Assembly (NCBI GenBank): GCA_964607765.1
Contig: CAZSNT010000034.1
Coordinates: 4,157-68,156, forward strand
Direction of reading: 5' to 3'
Source of the DNA: CAZSNT01 sp964607765
GTDB taxonomy: Bacteria > Verrucomicrobiota > Lentisphaeria > Oligosphaerales > JABHEG01
Length of the DNA: 64,000 bases
This document shows positions 1 through 9,817 of the stretch, piece after piece. Under the pieces are notes generated by a model. The model was not told where the DNA came from, searched no databases, and saw only the letters and a program-made list of their open reading frames with translations. The position numbers and the translations under genes are program-made. Positions within the stretch are counted from its first letter, which is position 1, and every line of letters begins with the position of its first letter.

Positions 1-2
1 TG

Positions 3-3000
3 AAGCTGGCAAAGGCCTACAAGCGCGGGTTGAGCGCATTCGAGGGTGATGTCTGCGCGGCCTCCCGCCAACAGCAGCCGTTGGAGTATCGTTGGGTGCG
101 TGCCTTGGACGCGGCCTACGCCAAACACGTGGAGAGGAACGCAAAGGGCTACACGGAGCGGGCGCGGCTGTGGCTTCCGCGTTTGAAAGAGACAGCGGGC
201 AGCGAGTGGCACAGCACGCTTCAGCGGTTGCGGTGGCTGGGCGGCCGGGGGGCGGTGTTGGCCATGACGCCGCACTACGGCGCGGCGCTCGAGGCGAGCG
301 GCAAGCCGGGGAGCATGGATTGGAACTGGCTCCGCGACTGGCGTCCCAAACCGGCTGCCGACGTCATGCCGTTCGAGAACGTGTACGGTATCATGGGGAC
401 GTGGGGGCCTTGGACGCTCTGGTATCACTACCGCAATTGGTGGTCGCCTGCGTTCCGGAACGAGCAGGCCATGAAGATGCAGCACGCCATGGCATCGGCG
501 CCGAACGTGACATCGCGGGACCGTGTGCGGCATCTGTTCTTTGACGGCGCCAGCGCCAAGACCCCGTTCCCGACGGCGTTCCTGGACACGCTGTGGCGGC
601 GCTGCATCGCGGACGGCGCGGGTACGGACGGCGTGCAGGTCGAGTCGGAGGCGTACGCTCTGTCCTGCTTCTTCCGCAGCGGCAAGGCGGCCGCGGGAAA
701 GGCGGCTTTGACCGCGTATTTCGCTGCCACGGCCAAGCGCCCTGCCCATGAGCAGGTGATGTCGGCCTCCAAGCTGTTGGAGGTCACTGCGGTGCCGCCT
801 GATGTTCAGCGACAGCTGTTGTTGACGCGTCTGCTCCCGTTCGCGGCCAAGGTCACGCCGCGTCAAGCACGCCTCGTCTACCTGGACCGGCAGGTTCCGG
901 AGGTGGCCAGCTGGCTGGTTCGCGACAAGAAGATCACGCAGGCCGAGTATGACCGGACCATGGCGACGCTGTATCGGCTGATCGACCAGGGAGCTCGGTT
1001 CTACAGTGCGCAGGGGCAGTTTGATCGCGTTTTCCGCGCCGAGGCGGATCGCGCGCTGGCTGCCGACCAGTGGCCGGCGTTCATGCGCGCCGCGCACCTG
1101 CTGGTGCGCCGCATGCGCGCCGAGAGCAGTTGGGGCAACGTCCGGCGCTACCACGTCGATCCCCTGGTGGCGGCGCTCGAGAAGAAGGAAGCCCCGGAAG
1201 CGCTCTACGCGTTCTGCGACATGATCACACGTGTGATGATCCGCAACCGCGAGCAGGTGCAGCGCGACATGGGCATTGTGAAGATGCAGGCGTCTCTCAA
1301 CATTCCGGGTCTGATCGGCGTGCCGGAAACCGACCCGACCTACGACCTGTTCGTTGCGGCGCAGCATCTCGGCGCCGGCAACCGTACCCGCGCTTGGGAA
1401 CTGACCGAGCCCAAGCTGCGGCTGCTGCGCCAGCACTGGGAGAGTCTGGATACTCAGTATGTGGTCTGGTCCATCGACCGGATGCGGGTCCGAGCCAGCC
1501 ACAAGGATGCGCTCGACTTCTGCTTCGCCGTGCTGGAGCGGGAGATGGAGCTGCCGGTCGAGCTGGTGGCACGGACATACCTGCTCAAAGGCGACACGTA
1601 CCGGGACATGGAGAACTACCAGGCGGCCCGGGCCGAGTACCAGAGCCTGACGGCCATCTCACGGTTCAAGGACACCGAGGCCGGCAAGGACGCGCGGCTG
1701 CGTCTGATCGAGCTGATGATCCTGACCCGGGACTTCGGTGCCGCCGAGGCGGCGAGCATGGCGCTGATCGACCGCGGCAGTCTCCAGGATCAGGCTGAGG
1801 GGTACTACTTCCTGGCGCAGACGGCCTTCGAGCAGGGCGACTACACCGCCGCACGTGACAGTCTGAAAGAGACATTCAAACGCAAGTCCGGTCACATCCT
1901 GGGGCGCCTGCTCGAGGGCGAACTGCGTCTGCTTCTGCCGAGGGGACTGACGTCCACGGAAGTCCTGATCGGTAATCCGGAGCTGCAGACCGTGGCCATC
2001 CCAGGCCGGGAGCTGACACTGAAACTGCAGGACGCGAACCTGTCCGTTGCCCGTGGCGGCAAGGCGATCCCCGTGGTTGTCACCACCGGGAAGGGCGGGG
2101 ATCGGGAGACCTTCGACCTGATCGCCGCATCGAACGACATCACTCTGTTCAGTGCGACGATCGGGACGGCCCTGGGCGATGCGCAGCCCGGCAACCTGCG
2201 TCTCGAACTGACCGGTGACGACACCGTCAGCTACGTCATTGATCCGGCCTTCCAGAAAGCCAACGACCTGGACTACCCGCCCAAAGTCCTGGAGATCAAG
2301 TCGGAGGCGCAGCTGGTAGCCAGCGCGGGCGAGATTCTGACCGAGGAAGAGCAGGAGCAGCTGGCGCTGGAACGCCAGCTCAATCCGTCCCCGACGAGCC
2401 GCCGTTTCGAGGGGCGCACGGGCAGCACGGTGCGCCCGGGCAGCCCCATCTACGTCCAGGTTTCCGATGCGGACCGGGATGTGGGCCCTGACCGGGACCG
2501 CGTCACGGTGAGGGCGGAGACGAGTTCCGGGGATGTGATCCAAGCAGCTGTGCTGGAGGAGACCGGGGCACACACCGGCGTGTTCAGCGGCACGATCCCG
2601 ACCGGCACGCCGTTCCCCATGGCGCGGGCGTCCGATCAGGAGGAGGGGAACGACCCGAACGCGGTGATCAACGTGGGCAAGACGGGCGGCTGGCGCAGCC
2701 TGGCCGACAGCCGGCCCCCGAAGTGGTTCGAGGCGGACACGATGAGTTCGCATCAGGTCAAGAGCGCGGAGCTGAGCATGCCCGACCCCGGTTCGGTCAA
2801 GCGCTGCCGCGTGCTGGGCACGCTGGGCACGGACACGCATCTGCTCGGGGTTCATCCTGCCGAGTCGTTCCAGCCGAAAGGCGGCCTGGTCGTTCAGGTG
2901 CGTGACAACCATCGCGGCCTGGCTCCGCGCCAGCTCCGACGCTGGGTTCAGGAAGGCGCGCGGAAGCAGATCGAGATTCCGCAGCCGGTTTACAAGCGCA

Positions 3001-5918
3001 GCATGGTCGACGAGGCGTTGAAGACCAAGCAGCGGCGTCAGAGCACGCGCATCGATGGGATGTTCTGGCTGGAGGAGTCGGGCGAGCTGGTTCTCACCTG
3101 GCTCGGGGGCAGAACCCAGCACCGCTACCTGTTCCTCGACGGCGAGTTGGTTCTGCGCAGCAACACGCAGCTGGCGCGTTGCTACCTGCGCCAGGGCGTG
3201 CATCACCTGGAAGTGCTCGCCTACGACGAGTGGGAGCGCAACGAGCAGTTGGACGTGGGAATTGTCACTGCGGAGGGAGAACGCAAACCCATGCCGGCGG
3301 CGTGGTTTTCCGTTGCTGAGTGTCCGCGGCTGGCTGCCGCGCTCAAGGCGAAGGGCGTGGTTTCGGTGAGCGATACGGGGATCAAGGTCGAGTTACCGGA
3401 GCCGATCCGGTTGAAGAGCATTCGCTGGGTGTTCGAGGATTTCACGGGCACCAGCATCGGCGCGAACGCCGTCCGCATCGTGGACAGCACGGGCGCTGTA
3501 GTCCTGCCCACGGATCGGGACTTCGCCTCGGGCCTGGCCAATGACCGCCTCGAATTGGCGCCGGGCGACGACATCAGCATCTCCTACGAGGACACCCTCC
3601 GCCTGGACGAGGACACGCCGGTGTGCACGGCCAGCCTGGACTGCAGTTTCTTCGACGGCGAGGCGTCGCTCGCTTTCGAGCACATCCAGACGGATTCACA
3701 GGGCAACGAGCGCAGCGACTTTGTGCCGGCCAAACGTGTGACGCGCGGCGACCAGCTCATGCTGATCGTCACGGACTACGACCTGGACCTGACCGACCAG
3801 CCCGACGCCGTGCCGGTCACGGTCCGGACCAGCAGCGGCGAGGAGCTGTCCCTGACCGCCCGCGAGACGAGCATGGACAGCAGACGCGGCAGCGATGAAC
3901 ACGCCGGCACGTTCCAGGAAGTGCTGCGCTTCGGCGAGACAACGGGCGGCAACACGATTCGGCTGGAACCGGAAGACGTGGTGACCGTGAGCTACCTGGA
4001 CACGGAGAATACCGACCCCGGCATCCCGGTGGAGCGGGACTATGACGTGATCTGTCCATCCGCACAGCAACCCCGGCTCAAGATCCTCGACGCACGCATC
4101 GCTATGATCGAGGACCGCAGCCCCGCGGCGCTGGAGCGGCTGCGGCGGCTGCGTCTGACCGATGGCGAGCAGCAGGACATGGTCATCATGAAGGAAGCCA
4201 TTGTCGCAGACTACGCCGAGGAGCCCACGGACCCGCAGCGGATCAACAGTCGCACGCCGTTGTTCCTCGAACTGCACTACCCGGAGATGGCGAAACACGC
4301 AGACAGCACCTGCACTGTCACCGTGCAGTCGGAGCTTGAGTGCAGACGTGCCGCGGCAGAGGGGCGTGACGCGGAGGCACTGGCCGTGCCGATGCGTGTT
4401 GGCGGGCTCTTGGACGAGGCGCGTCGCAAGGGCTACCCCATCACGAAGGGCGACCTGGCGCACGAGGGCGTCGATTTCCTGGCCAGCGGCATATTCTCGG
4501 GCGTTGTCAGACTCCAGGTCGGCAGTCCCGGCGACCCGGTCGACGACCTGGTGCGCGGCGAGGAGCAGGAGTTCTCGGCGGCCCCCGAGGAAACGGACGA
4601 CGCGTTCCGGGTCCCGACGCTCGTTGTTTCCGGTGCAGACACACTGCATATCACGGTCCGGAACAGCGCCGGCGAACCCGTGCTGACACGCGACGCGCAG
4701 CTGCTGTCCGACGCGGCGATCGAGTTGCTCGACTCCTCCTACGAGGTGCGGCGGCCGGCCATTCATCTGGGCCAGAAGTTCCACATCCGTGTGGCGGACA
4801 ACGACCGCGACACGAGCGACGAACGCGACGTCCTCGACGTCAGCGTAGCCGTGGAGGACGGCGATGCGGTGTCGGTCGCGCTCTCCGAGACCCTGGAGCA
4901 CTCCGGTGTGTTCACCGGCACGCTGCAGCCGCAATTTGTGGTCCGCGACGCGGAAGGCCAACGCGCTGCGCCCGACCGGACGGACGATGTCCTGCGCGTT
5001 GATTTCGGGGATTTGCTGACGTTCACCGTCACGGACGAGCAGCCCCTGTCGCAGCAGCAACCGCTGGTGCTGGAAGTGCCGGGGTACGTGTACAAGGGCA
5101 GTGACGCGAAGCTGGCCGGCTTCTCGAAGCGGTTCAAGGACCCGGAGATGGCGGTCAAGACCCGGTTCCTGACCGCGGAGGCGCTGTTCGAAATGGCCAA
5201 GGAGCACCGCAAGCTGGGTGAGGACGAGACAGCCCGGAAGGAGATCGCCGAAGGGAAACGGATCCTCGAAGAAGCCATGCGCGACTACCCCGAGACATCC
5301 CTCGTGGCCCAGGGCGAGTACCTGCTCGCAAACCTGGCGCAGGAGCTCGGCAACTACCAGGAGGCCGTGGGGCGATACGCGAAAGTCATCGGGAACTGGC
5401 CGGACAGCGAATACGCCAGCCGTTCGCAGCTGAAAAAGGCCATCTGTTTCGAGGAAATGAAGCAGTATGACCAGGCGACGGAGGAGTACGTCCGGCTCAT
5501 CTACCTGTACACCGACAGTCCCTTGGTGGCCGATGCGACCGTGCGCCTGGGCAAGTACTACTACGATAATGAACAGTTCGACACTGCGGCAGACATCTTC
5601 GCTAAGTTCCAGGAGAACAACCCCACTCACGAGTTGGCGGTGCGCGCCCTGTTCCTGGCCGGGCAGAGCCTGATGAAATCCGAGAACTTCAGCGGCGCCG
5701 TTGGCGTGTATGACCGCCTGGTCGCCAAGTACCCCGACGAAAAGGACCTGCGGTCCGAGGGCATGTACTGGCTCGGCGATGCGCAGTTCAGAATGCGCGA
5801 CTACGTGGGCGCATACCGCAGCTTCAAGCAGCTCACCTGGGACTATCCCGAGACGAAGTGGGCGAAGATTGCGCGCGGTCGGCTCACGGAGCAGGCCCTG
5901 AGCAAGATCGAGGAATAA
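3..5918 (+). CDS. Giant TPR and beta-domain envelope protein (5' partial)
   Basis: The frame is open to the left edge of the window, and the first usable start (TTG at 30) is not followed by a signal peptide, so the true start lies upstream; at least 1962 residues remain. Helical TPR-like repeats are visible around residues 510-630 and again from about 1720 to the C-terminus. Between them lie several beta-rich segments with a repeated pattern: an acidic loop of the form D-x-D-x-D near residues 810, 1246 and 1587, then a motif like ETGAHTGVF (about 843, with weaker versions near 1290 and 1621), then a G-D-x-(V/I)-x-x-x-Y-x-D strand. Similar ET..TGVF motifs are, from memory, common in large surface proteins. 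It heads an operon with two more TPR proteins and ExbB/ExbD, so a periplasmic or surface scaffold role is inferred. No enzymatic motif was seen. Confidence 0.8.
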   Translation, partial: KLAKAYKRGLSAFEGDVCAASRQQQPLEYRWVRALDAAYAKHVERNAKGYTERARLWLPRLKETAGSEWHSTLQRLRWLGGRGAVLAMTPHYGAALEASGKPGSMDWNWLRDWRPKPAADVMPFENVYGIMGTWGPWTLWYHYRNWWSPAFRNEQAMKMQHAMASAPNVTSRDRVRHLFFDGASAKTPFPTAFLDTLWRRCIADGAGTDGVQVESEAYALSCFFRSGKAAAGKAALTAYFAATAKRPAHEQVMSASKLLEVTAVPPDVQRQLLLTRLLPFAAKVTPRQARLVYLDRQVPEVASWLVRDKKITQAEYDRTMATLYRLIDQGARFYSAQGQFDRVFRAEADRALAADQWPAFMRAAHLLVRRMRAESSWGNVRRYHVDPLVAALEKKEAPEALYAFCDMITRVMIRNREQVQRDMGIVKMQASLNIPGLIGVPETDPTYDLFVAAQHLGAGNRTRAWELTEPKLRLLRQHWESLDTQYVVWSIDRMRVRASHKDALDFCFAVLEREMELPVELVARTYLLKGDTYRDMENYQAARAEYQSLTAISRFKDTEAGKDARLRLIELMILTRDFGAAEAASMALIDRGSLQDQAEGYYFLAQTAFEQGDYTAARDSLKETFKRKSGHILGRLLEGELRLLLPRGLTSTEVLIGNPELQTVAIPGRELTLKLQDANLSVARGGKAIPVVVTTGKGGDRETFDLIAASNDITLFSATIGTALGDAQPGNLRLELTGDDTVSYVIDPAFQKANDLDYPPKVLEIKSEAQLVASAGEILTEEEQEQLALERQLNPSPTSRRFEGRTGSTVRPGSPIYVQVSDADRDVGPDRDRVTVRAETSSGDVIQAAVLEETGAHTGVFSGTIPTGTPFPMARASDQEEGNDPNAVINVGKTGGWRSLADSRPPKWFEADTMSSHQVKSAELSMPDPGSVKRCRVLGTLGTDTHLLGVHPAESFQPKGGLVVQVRDNHRGLAPRQLRRWVQEGARKQIEIPQPVYKRSMVDEALKTKQRRQSTRIDGMFWLEESGELVLTWLGGRTQHRYLFLDGELVLRSNTQLARCYLRQGVHHLEVLAYDEWERNEQLDVGIVTAEGERKPMPAAWFSVAECPRLAAALKAKGVVSVSDTGIKVELPEPIRLKSIRWVFEDFTGTSIGANAVRIVDSTGAVVLPTDRDFASGLANDRLELAPGDDISISYEDTLRLDEDTPVCTASLDCSFFDGEASLAFEHIQTDSQGNERSDFVPAKRVTRGDQLMLIVTDYDLDLTDQPDAVPVTVRTSSGEELSLTARETSMDSRRGSDEHAGTFQEVLRFGETTGGNTIRLEPEDVVTVSYLDTENTDPGIPVERDYDVICPSAQQPRLKILDARIAMIEDRSPAALERLRRLRLTDGEQQDMVIMKEAIVADYAEEPTDPQRINSRTPLFLELHYPEMAKHADSTCTVTVQSELECRRAAAEGRDAEALAVPMRVGGLLDEARRKGYPITKGDLAHEGVDFLASGIFSGVVRLQVGSPGDPVDDLVRGEEQEFSAAPEETDDAFRVPTLVVSGADTLHITVRNSAGEPVLTRDAQLLSDAAIELLDSSYEVRRPAIHLGQKFHIRVADNDRDTSDERDVLDVSVAVEDGDAVSVALSETLEHSGVFTGTLQPQFVVRDAEGQRAAPDRTDDVLRVDFGDLLTFTVTDEQPLSQQQPLVLEVPGYVYKGSDAKLAGFSKRFKDPEMAVKTRFLTAEALFEMAKEHRKLGEDETARKEIAEGKRILEEAMRDYPETSLVAQGEYLLANLAQELGNYQEAVGRYAKVIGNWPDSEYASRSQLKKAICFEEMKQYDQATEEYVRLIYLYTDSPLVADATVRLGKYYYDNEQFDTAADIFAKFQENNPTHELAVRALFLAGQSLMKSENFSGAVGVYDRLVAKYPDEKDLRSEGMYWLGDAQFRMRDYVGAYRSFKQLTWDYPETKWAKIARGRLTEQALSKIEE

Positions 5919-5923
5919 CACGC

Positions 5924-7444
5924 GTGTTGCGCCCCCGATACACTGCGATTGCCGCACTGGCGCTGCTGCTTGCGGGTCACTGCCATGCCCGGGACCGCTG
6001 GGACTGGTACCTGGCCACGGCTGCGTACCAGCGGCTGACGGCTCACGAACGGGCCGAGTATCGGCGTGCCAAGGAGTTGCTCTCAAGCGCGCAGTACCGG
6101 GCGGCTGCAGCCGTGTTCGACAAATTCATTGCCCAGTTCCCCGAGTCGGACGCGCTTCCTTACATGATCTTCCTGCGCGGTTACAGTCTGCACCAGGCCA
6201 AGGACCGCTTCACTGCAATCAAGTCCTACAACGAAGTGCTCGATTACTTCGGCGACGTCATCGACAGCGCCGCGCCGGCGCTCTATTTCCTCGGTACGGC
6301 GCGCTTGGCGAACGGCGACGAGCGGCAGGGCTTGGCCGCGCTGAAGGAAATGGTTGAGGACGAAGACTACCGCCAGCATCCCCTGGCTGCCGGGGCGCTG
6401 CGGCGGCTGGCGGACAATCACCTGAAGAACAAGGAGCCGGCCAAAGCGGTTCGTTACTGGCGTCAGGTCCACGACGACTTCACCAAGAGCAATCGGCGCG
6501 AAGCCAGCGAAGCCCTTTCCAGCCTGATCCGGTACGCCGTCGACACGGGCACGTACGATGAGCTGATGGCGTGGTGGGTGGTCCCGGAGCGCGCCGACAA
6601 GGCGGCCTACCGCCGGTCCGTGGCGGACCGGGTCTGGAACAGCGTCTGGTGGTATCTCCATCGCCAAGGCAGCAAGTACGCCGACAAGAAGCAGGGGTTC
6701 GCCGAGTTCTTCGGAACGCAGAAGACCTGGTACGAGCAGGCCGGTGTGCACTGGGAGTTCTACTCACGCGACCTGCGGTTTCGGGCCCGGCACCGGCTGG
6801 ACGAGACCGCGATGCGAGAGCGCGTGGACGAGGCGTCCCGGTACGTGGCGACGCTGGAGGATCCCGAGACGCGTGACTCGCGCTTCGGGCAGCTGGCGGA
6901 GTGGTTGCGCGAGGCGGGCCAATACGACCGTGCCCGATTCGTTGCCGGCAAGATCGGGCAGCCCGCACAATCGCGATTCAGCCAGGCTGCCATCCTTAAG
7001 AGCGAAGGCAGATTCAAGGAGGCCGGCACACTCTACGAGGAGATCGAGGGCATGGGCGAGGACGGGGCCGTGCGCCGTGCCAAGGAGGCGCGGGGCCACC
7101 TGTATCGGGAGCAGCTGGGACGGTATGAGGAAGCGATCGCGCTCTACCGGGAGCTGGCTGACCCGCCGCGGAGTCTGTGGTGGATCGCGGACTGCTACCT
7201 GCGCTGGAAGAAGCTCCCCGACGCTATTCAGAGCTACACGGAGATCGAGAACAGTTTTCCCAACGAAGCGGCCAAGGCGGCGTGGTACAGAGCATACCAC
7301 TACGACCGTGCCGGCAACAAGAAGATGGCGATTGCAGCGGCCCGACGTGTGCTGAAAATGTACCCGGAAAGCCAGGAATCCTCCTCCGCACACCAACTGC
7401 TTGAGAAGCATGGAATCAGAACGGGCGGCGGCGTGCTGGAGTGA
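5924..7444 (+). CDS. Secreted TPR protein
   Basis: About 506 residues. The GTG at 5924 is chosen because it follows a GAGG at 5910-5913 and opens directly into a signal peptide (VLRPRYTAIAALALLLAGHC, cleavage probably after the following HA); longer in-frame versions would run back into the upstream gene. Degenerate tetratricopeptide repeats occupy roughly residues 45-200 and 380-500, with a W/Y/R-rich middle. It lies 5 bp behind the giant TPR gene, so the two are almost certainly cotranscribed. TPR proteins scaffold complexes; no catalytic residues are evident. It probably acts in the periplasm alongside the ExbB/ExbD motor genes downstream. Confidence 0.8.
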   Translation: MLRPRYTAIAALALLLAGHCHARDRWDWYLATAAYQRLTAHERAEYRRAKELLSSAQYRAAAAVFDKFIAQFPESDALPYMIFLRGYSLHQAKDRFTAIKSYNEVLDYFGDVIDSAAPALYFLGTARLANGDERQGLAALKEMVEDEDYRQHPLAAGALRRLADNHLKNKEPAKAVRYWRQVHDDFTKSNRREASEALSSLIRYAVDTGTYDELMAWWVVPERADKAAYRRSVADRVWNSVWWYLHRQGSKYADKKQGFAEFFGTQKTWYEQAGVHWEFYSRDLRFRARHRLDETAMRERVDEASRYVATLEDPETRDSRFGQLAEWLREAGQYDRARFVAGKIGQPAQSRFSQAAILKSEGRFKEAGTLYEEIEGMGEDGAVRRAKEARGHLYREQLGRYEEAIALYRELADPPRSLWWIADCYLRWKKLPDAIQSYTEIENSFPNEAAKAAWYRAYHYDRAGNKKMAIAAARRVLKMYPESQESSSAHQLLEKHGIRTGGGVLE

Positions 7445-7465
7445 CACTTGAAGCAAGGAGACGTC

Positions 7466-9676
7466 ATGAGATACCGTTTTGTGCTGCCACTCGCTCTACT
7501 GACATCCCTGTGTCTCTGTTCCGTGCAGGCTGCGCGTAAGCCCGTGAAGAGTCGGGGCGGCTCGGAAGAGGCGAAAATGGCCTACCGGGTGCACTCTCTG
7601 ATCCGGAACGCGGAAACGCTGCTCGCAGAGAATCAGGTGGAGCGCGGCGAGAAACTGCTCGCGTCGATCCCGCGTTTGTACCCCAAGAGCGACGCGCGTT
7701 TCAAGGCTCACCTGGTTTTGGGCAACCACTACCTCGGCAAGGGCTCGACCGAGCTGGCGCTGAAGCAGTTCCTCGCCGCGTCGGTCAGCGCGCGGGCCGA
7801 CGAGCAGGCGGAAGCCGCCTACAGCATCGGCATCTGCCACTACACCATGGCTGAGTTTGATCGCGCCTTTGCCACACTGCGGAAAGTCACCGACGACTTC
7901 CCCGGCAGCATCTTCGCCAATGAAGCCTACTACTATATCGGGCTGTGTCACTTCAAGCTGCAGCGTTGGTCACGCGCCGTTGAGGCGCTCAAGAAGGTGG
8001 GCACGAGCGTCAGTGCGGAGGCAACGGAGGACGTGACTCTCGCCGAAGCGGGACAGCGGCTGTACGTGCGGGTCGATGACCAGGATCTGATCGTGCTGCG
8101 AGGCGGGCAGGCACGCATCGATGTGTCAGTGCGCGCTGCGTCGGGTGACGAGGAGACCGTGGCGTTGGCGCCCCTCGGCCAGTCCGGCACGAGCTACGTG
8201 GGTTCGATCGAGACGCCCGCCGGCACACCCACGCCCGGCAACGGCGCTCTGGAGATCCGCGGCGGCGATGAGGTCACAGTGGACTACGTGGACGATCACA
8301 CGCACGGCGGCGAGCGGGGCGCACGGCGCCTGGCCCGGATCCGGATGGTCTCCACAGCGAGCATCGGGTTCACCGACGGCGCCTTCCGCGAGTACACCGA
8401 AGGTGTGTTCGCAGGGCAGCCCTTCTTCGTCCGCGTCCGGGATCAGGACGCGGACACGTCGGACCGGCTCGACACGTTGAGCGTCGCCGCAACCGTGCGC
8501 TACAAGCAGAAAGCGTCCGACGCGGATGCGGACAGGACCGGCGTCGACCTGACAGGCGACGCGGAGAAGATTCGGGTCCGCAGCTCCGCCTCGCTGCAAC
8601 TGACCGAAACCGGGCCGCACACGGGCGTGTTCGTCGGTGGCGGGCATGTGCACGAGTTGGCTGACGACGAAGACACCCAGGCGCTGGCGAGCCGCGGCGA
8701 GTTGGTGGCGGCCCGGGGCGACGAAATTGCCCTCGACTACGAGGACGCGGAGCACATAGCGGGTCGCGAGCCGGTTGTGCGCACCTACGTTGCCAAGATG
8801 CTCGTGGGCAGCATCCAGGACGTGCGGATCGAGCACCGCGAGGTGGACGACGAGGATCTGAAGGCGCGCAAGAGCTTGATCGAGGCGAAGATATTCCTCA
8901 GACTCGGGCAGGTTTTCAAGGACGTGGGGTTGCGCGAGAAGGCGGCCGAGAAGGCGGACGAGGGCTTGGAGTTGGTGGAGCAGGTACTGCGGATTGGTGT
9001 GAAGGCCGGAATTGACGGCAGCCTGGTCGAGGAGGCGTTCAATGTCAAGTGGGAGCTGTTGCTCGTCCAGGATAAGCTGAACGAGGCGATCCGCGTCTGT
9101 CACGACCTCATTCGGCTGTTCCCCAATTCATCCCTGGCTGACCACGCGCTGCTGCGCATCGGCATGACGCGAATGGAGTCTGCCGACGAGGCCGAACGGA
9201 AGGAGGCGACGAGTATCTTCCAGTCCCTGCTCCGCCTGCCTTCGTCCGCGGTCAAGGCCGAAGCCCAGTTCCGGCTGGCGGAGATGGCTGCGGAGACCGC
9301 AATCGCGCAGTGGGAGCGTAACAAAGACCGCAGCGGCCGCCCCAACATGAGCGCTGCGCTGCGTGCTTACAAAGCGTGCGCGGACCGGTATCCGGAGTCG
9401 CCGTTCGCCGCAGAGTCCCTGGACAAGATCTCCAGCTACTACATCCAAGTTCAGGATTACCGCCGCGCCATCGAGCTCATGGAGCAGGTGTTCCAGGACT
9501 ACCCGGACGCCGCGTTCCTGGACAGCATGCTGTTCAAGTGGGCTGTGGCGGCGTACCGGCTGAACGACTACACCGCGGCCAAGGCGCAGATCGACCGCCT
9601 GCTGTTCGAGTATCCCAACTCGGAGTTCGCCCCTAAAGCGAAGAAGGTGCAGGAGGCGATCGCGAAGAAGCTCTGA
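7466..9676 (+). CDS. Secreted TPR protein with two beta-domain repeats
   Basis: 736 residues. Start ATG at 7466 has an AAGGAG six bases upstream (7455-7460) and begins a signal peptide ending near residue 22 (SVQA). TPR repeats cover about residues 40-170 and 490-735. The middle third carries the same kind of beta domain as the giant first gene: an acidic loop VRDQDADTSD, a TETGPHTGVF motif and paired G-D-E-(I/V)-x-x-D-Y strands. The shared domain in two proteins of one operon suggests they assemble together or bind the same ligand. The acidic D-x-D-x-D loops could bind calcium, which is inference. A 141 bp spacer with short tandem repeats separates it from exbB. Confidence 0.8.
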   Translation: MRYRFVLPLALLTSLCLCSVQAARKPVKSRGGSEEAKMAYRVHSLIRNAETLLAENQVERGEKLLASIPRLYPKSDARFKAHLVLGNHYLGKGSTELALKQFLAASVSARADEQAEAAYSIGICHYTMAEFDRAFATLRKVTDDFPGSIFANEAYYYIGLCHFKLQRWSRAVEALKKVGTSVSAEATEDVTLAEAGQRLYVRVDDQDLIVLRGGQARIDVSVRAASGDEETVALAPLGQSGTSYVGSIETPAGTPTPGNGALEIRGGDEVTVDYVDDHTHGGERGARRLARIRMVSTASIGFTDGAFREYTEGVFAGQPFFVRVRDQDADTSDRLDTLSVAATVRYKQKASDADADRTGVDLTGDAEKIRVRSSASLQLTETGPHTGVFVGGGHVHELADDEDTQALASRGELVAARGDEIALDYEDAEHIAGREPVVRTYVAKMLVGSIQDVRIEHREVDDEDLKARKSLIEAKIFLRLGQVFKDVGLREKAAEKADEGLELVEQVLRIGVKAGIDGSLVEEAFNVKWELLLVQDKLNEAIRVCHDLIRLFPNSSLADHALLRIGMTRMESADEAERKEATSIFQSLLRLPSSAVKAEAQFRLAEMAAETAIAQWERNKDRSGRPNMSAALRAYKACADRYPESPFAAESLDKISSYYIQVQDYRRAIELMEQVFQDYPDAAFLDSMLFKWAVAAYRLNDYTAAKAQIDRLLFEYPNSEFAPKAKKVQEAIAKKL

Positions 9677-9704
9677 GGGATGCGTGAGGCGCGAGGCCGG
9701 GTGC

Positions 9705-9805
9705 ATGAGTCACTGAGTCATCTGGTCACTGAGTCACGTCCTCACGGGGAATCGAGCAGGAGGCCGACGAGCGAATGACGAACAACGAATAGCGAACAAC
9801 GACTG
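9705..9805. repeat. Short-word tandem repeats upstream of exbB
   Basis: The spacer between the TPR gene and exbB contains two blocks of imperfect direct repeats: TGAGTCAC words at 9705-9735 (GAGTCACTGAGTCA, then GTCACTGAGTCAC) and GAACAACGA words at 9771-9805 (GACGAACAACGAATAGCGAA and onward). They do not encode an obvious protein and leave room for the exbB ribosome-binding region. The style resembles other word-based repeats in spacers of this window. Confidence 0.7.
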
Positions 9806-9817
9806 AAGGCAGACGCG

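Noticed and set aside
3696..6086. Long open frame (about 800 codons) on the minus strand opposite the giant TPR gene
   Set aside because: High GC removes stop codons from the antisense frame; the + strand frame has TPR structure, signal motifs in its operon partners and ribosome-binding sites, while the antisense product has no recognisable domain.
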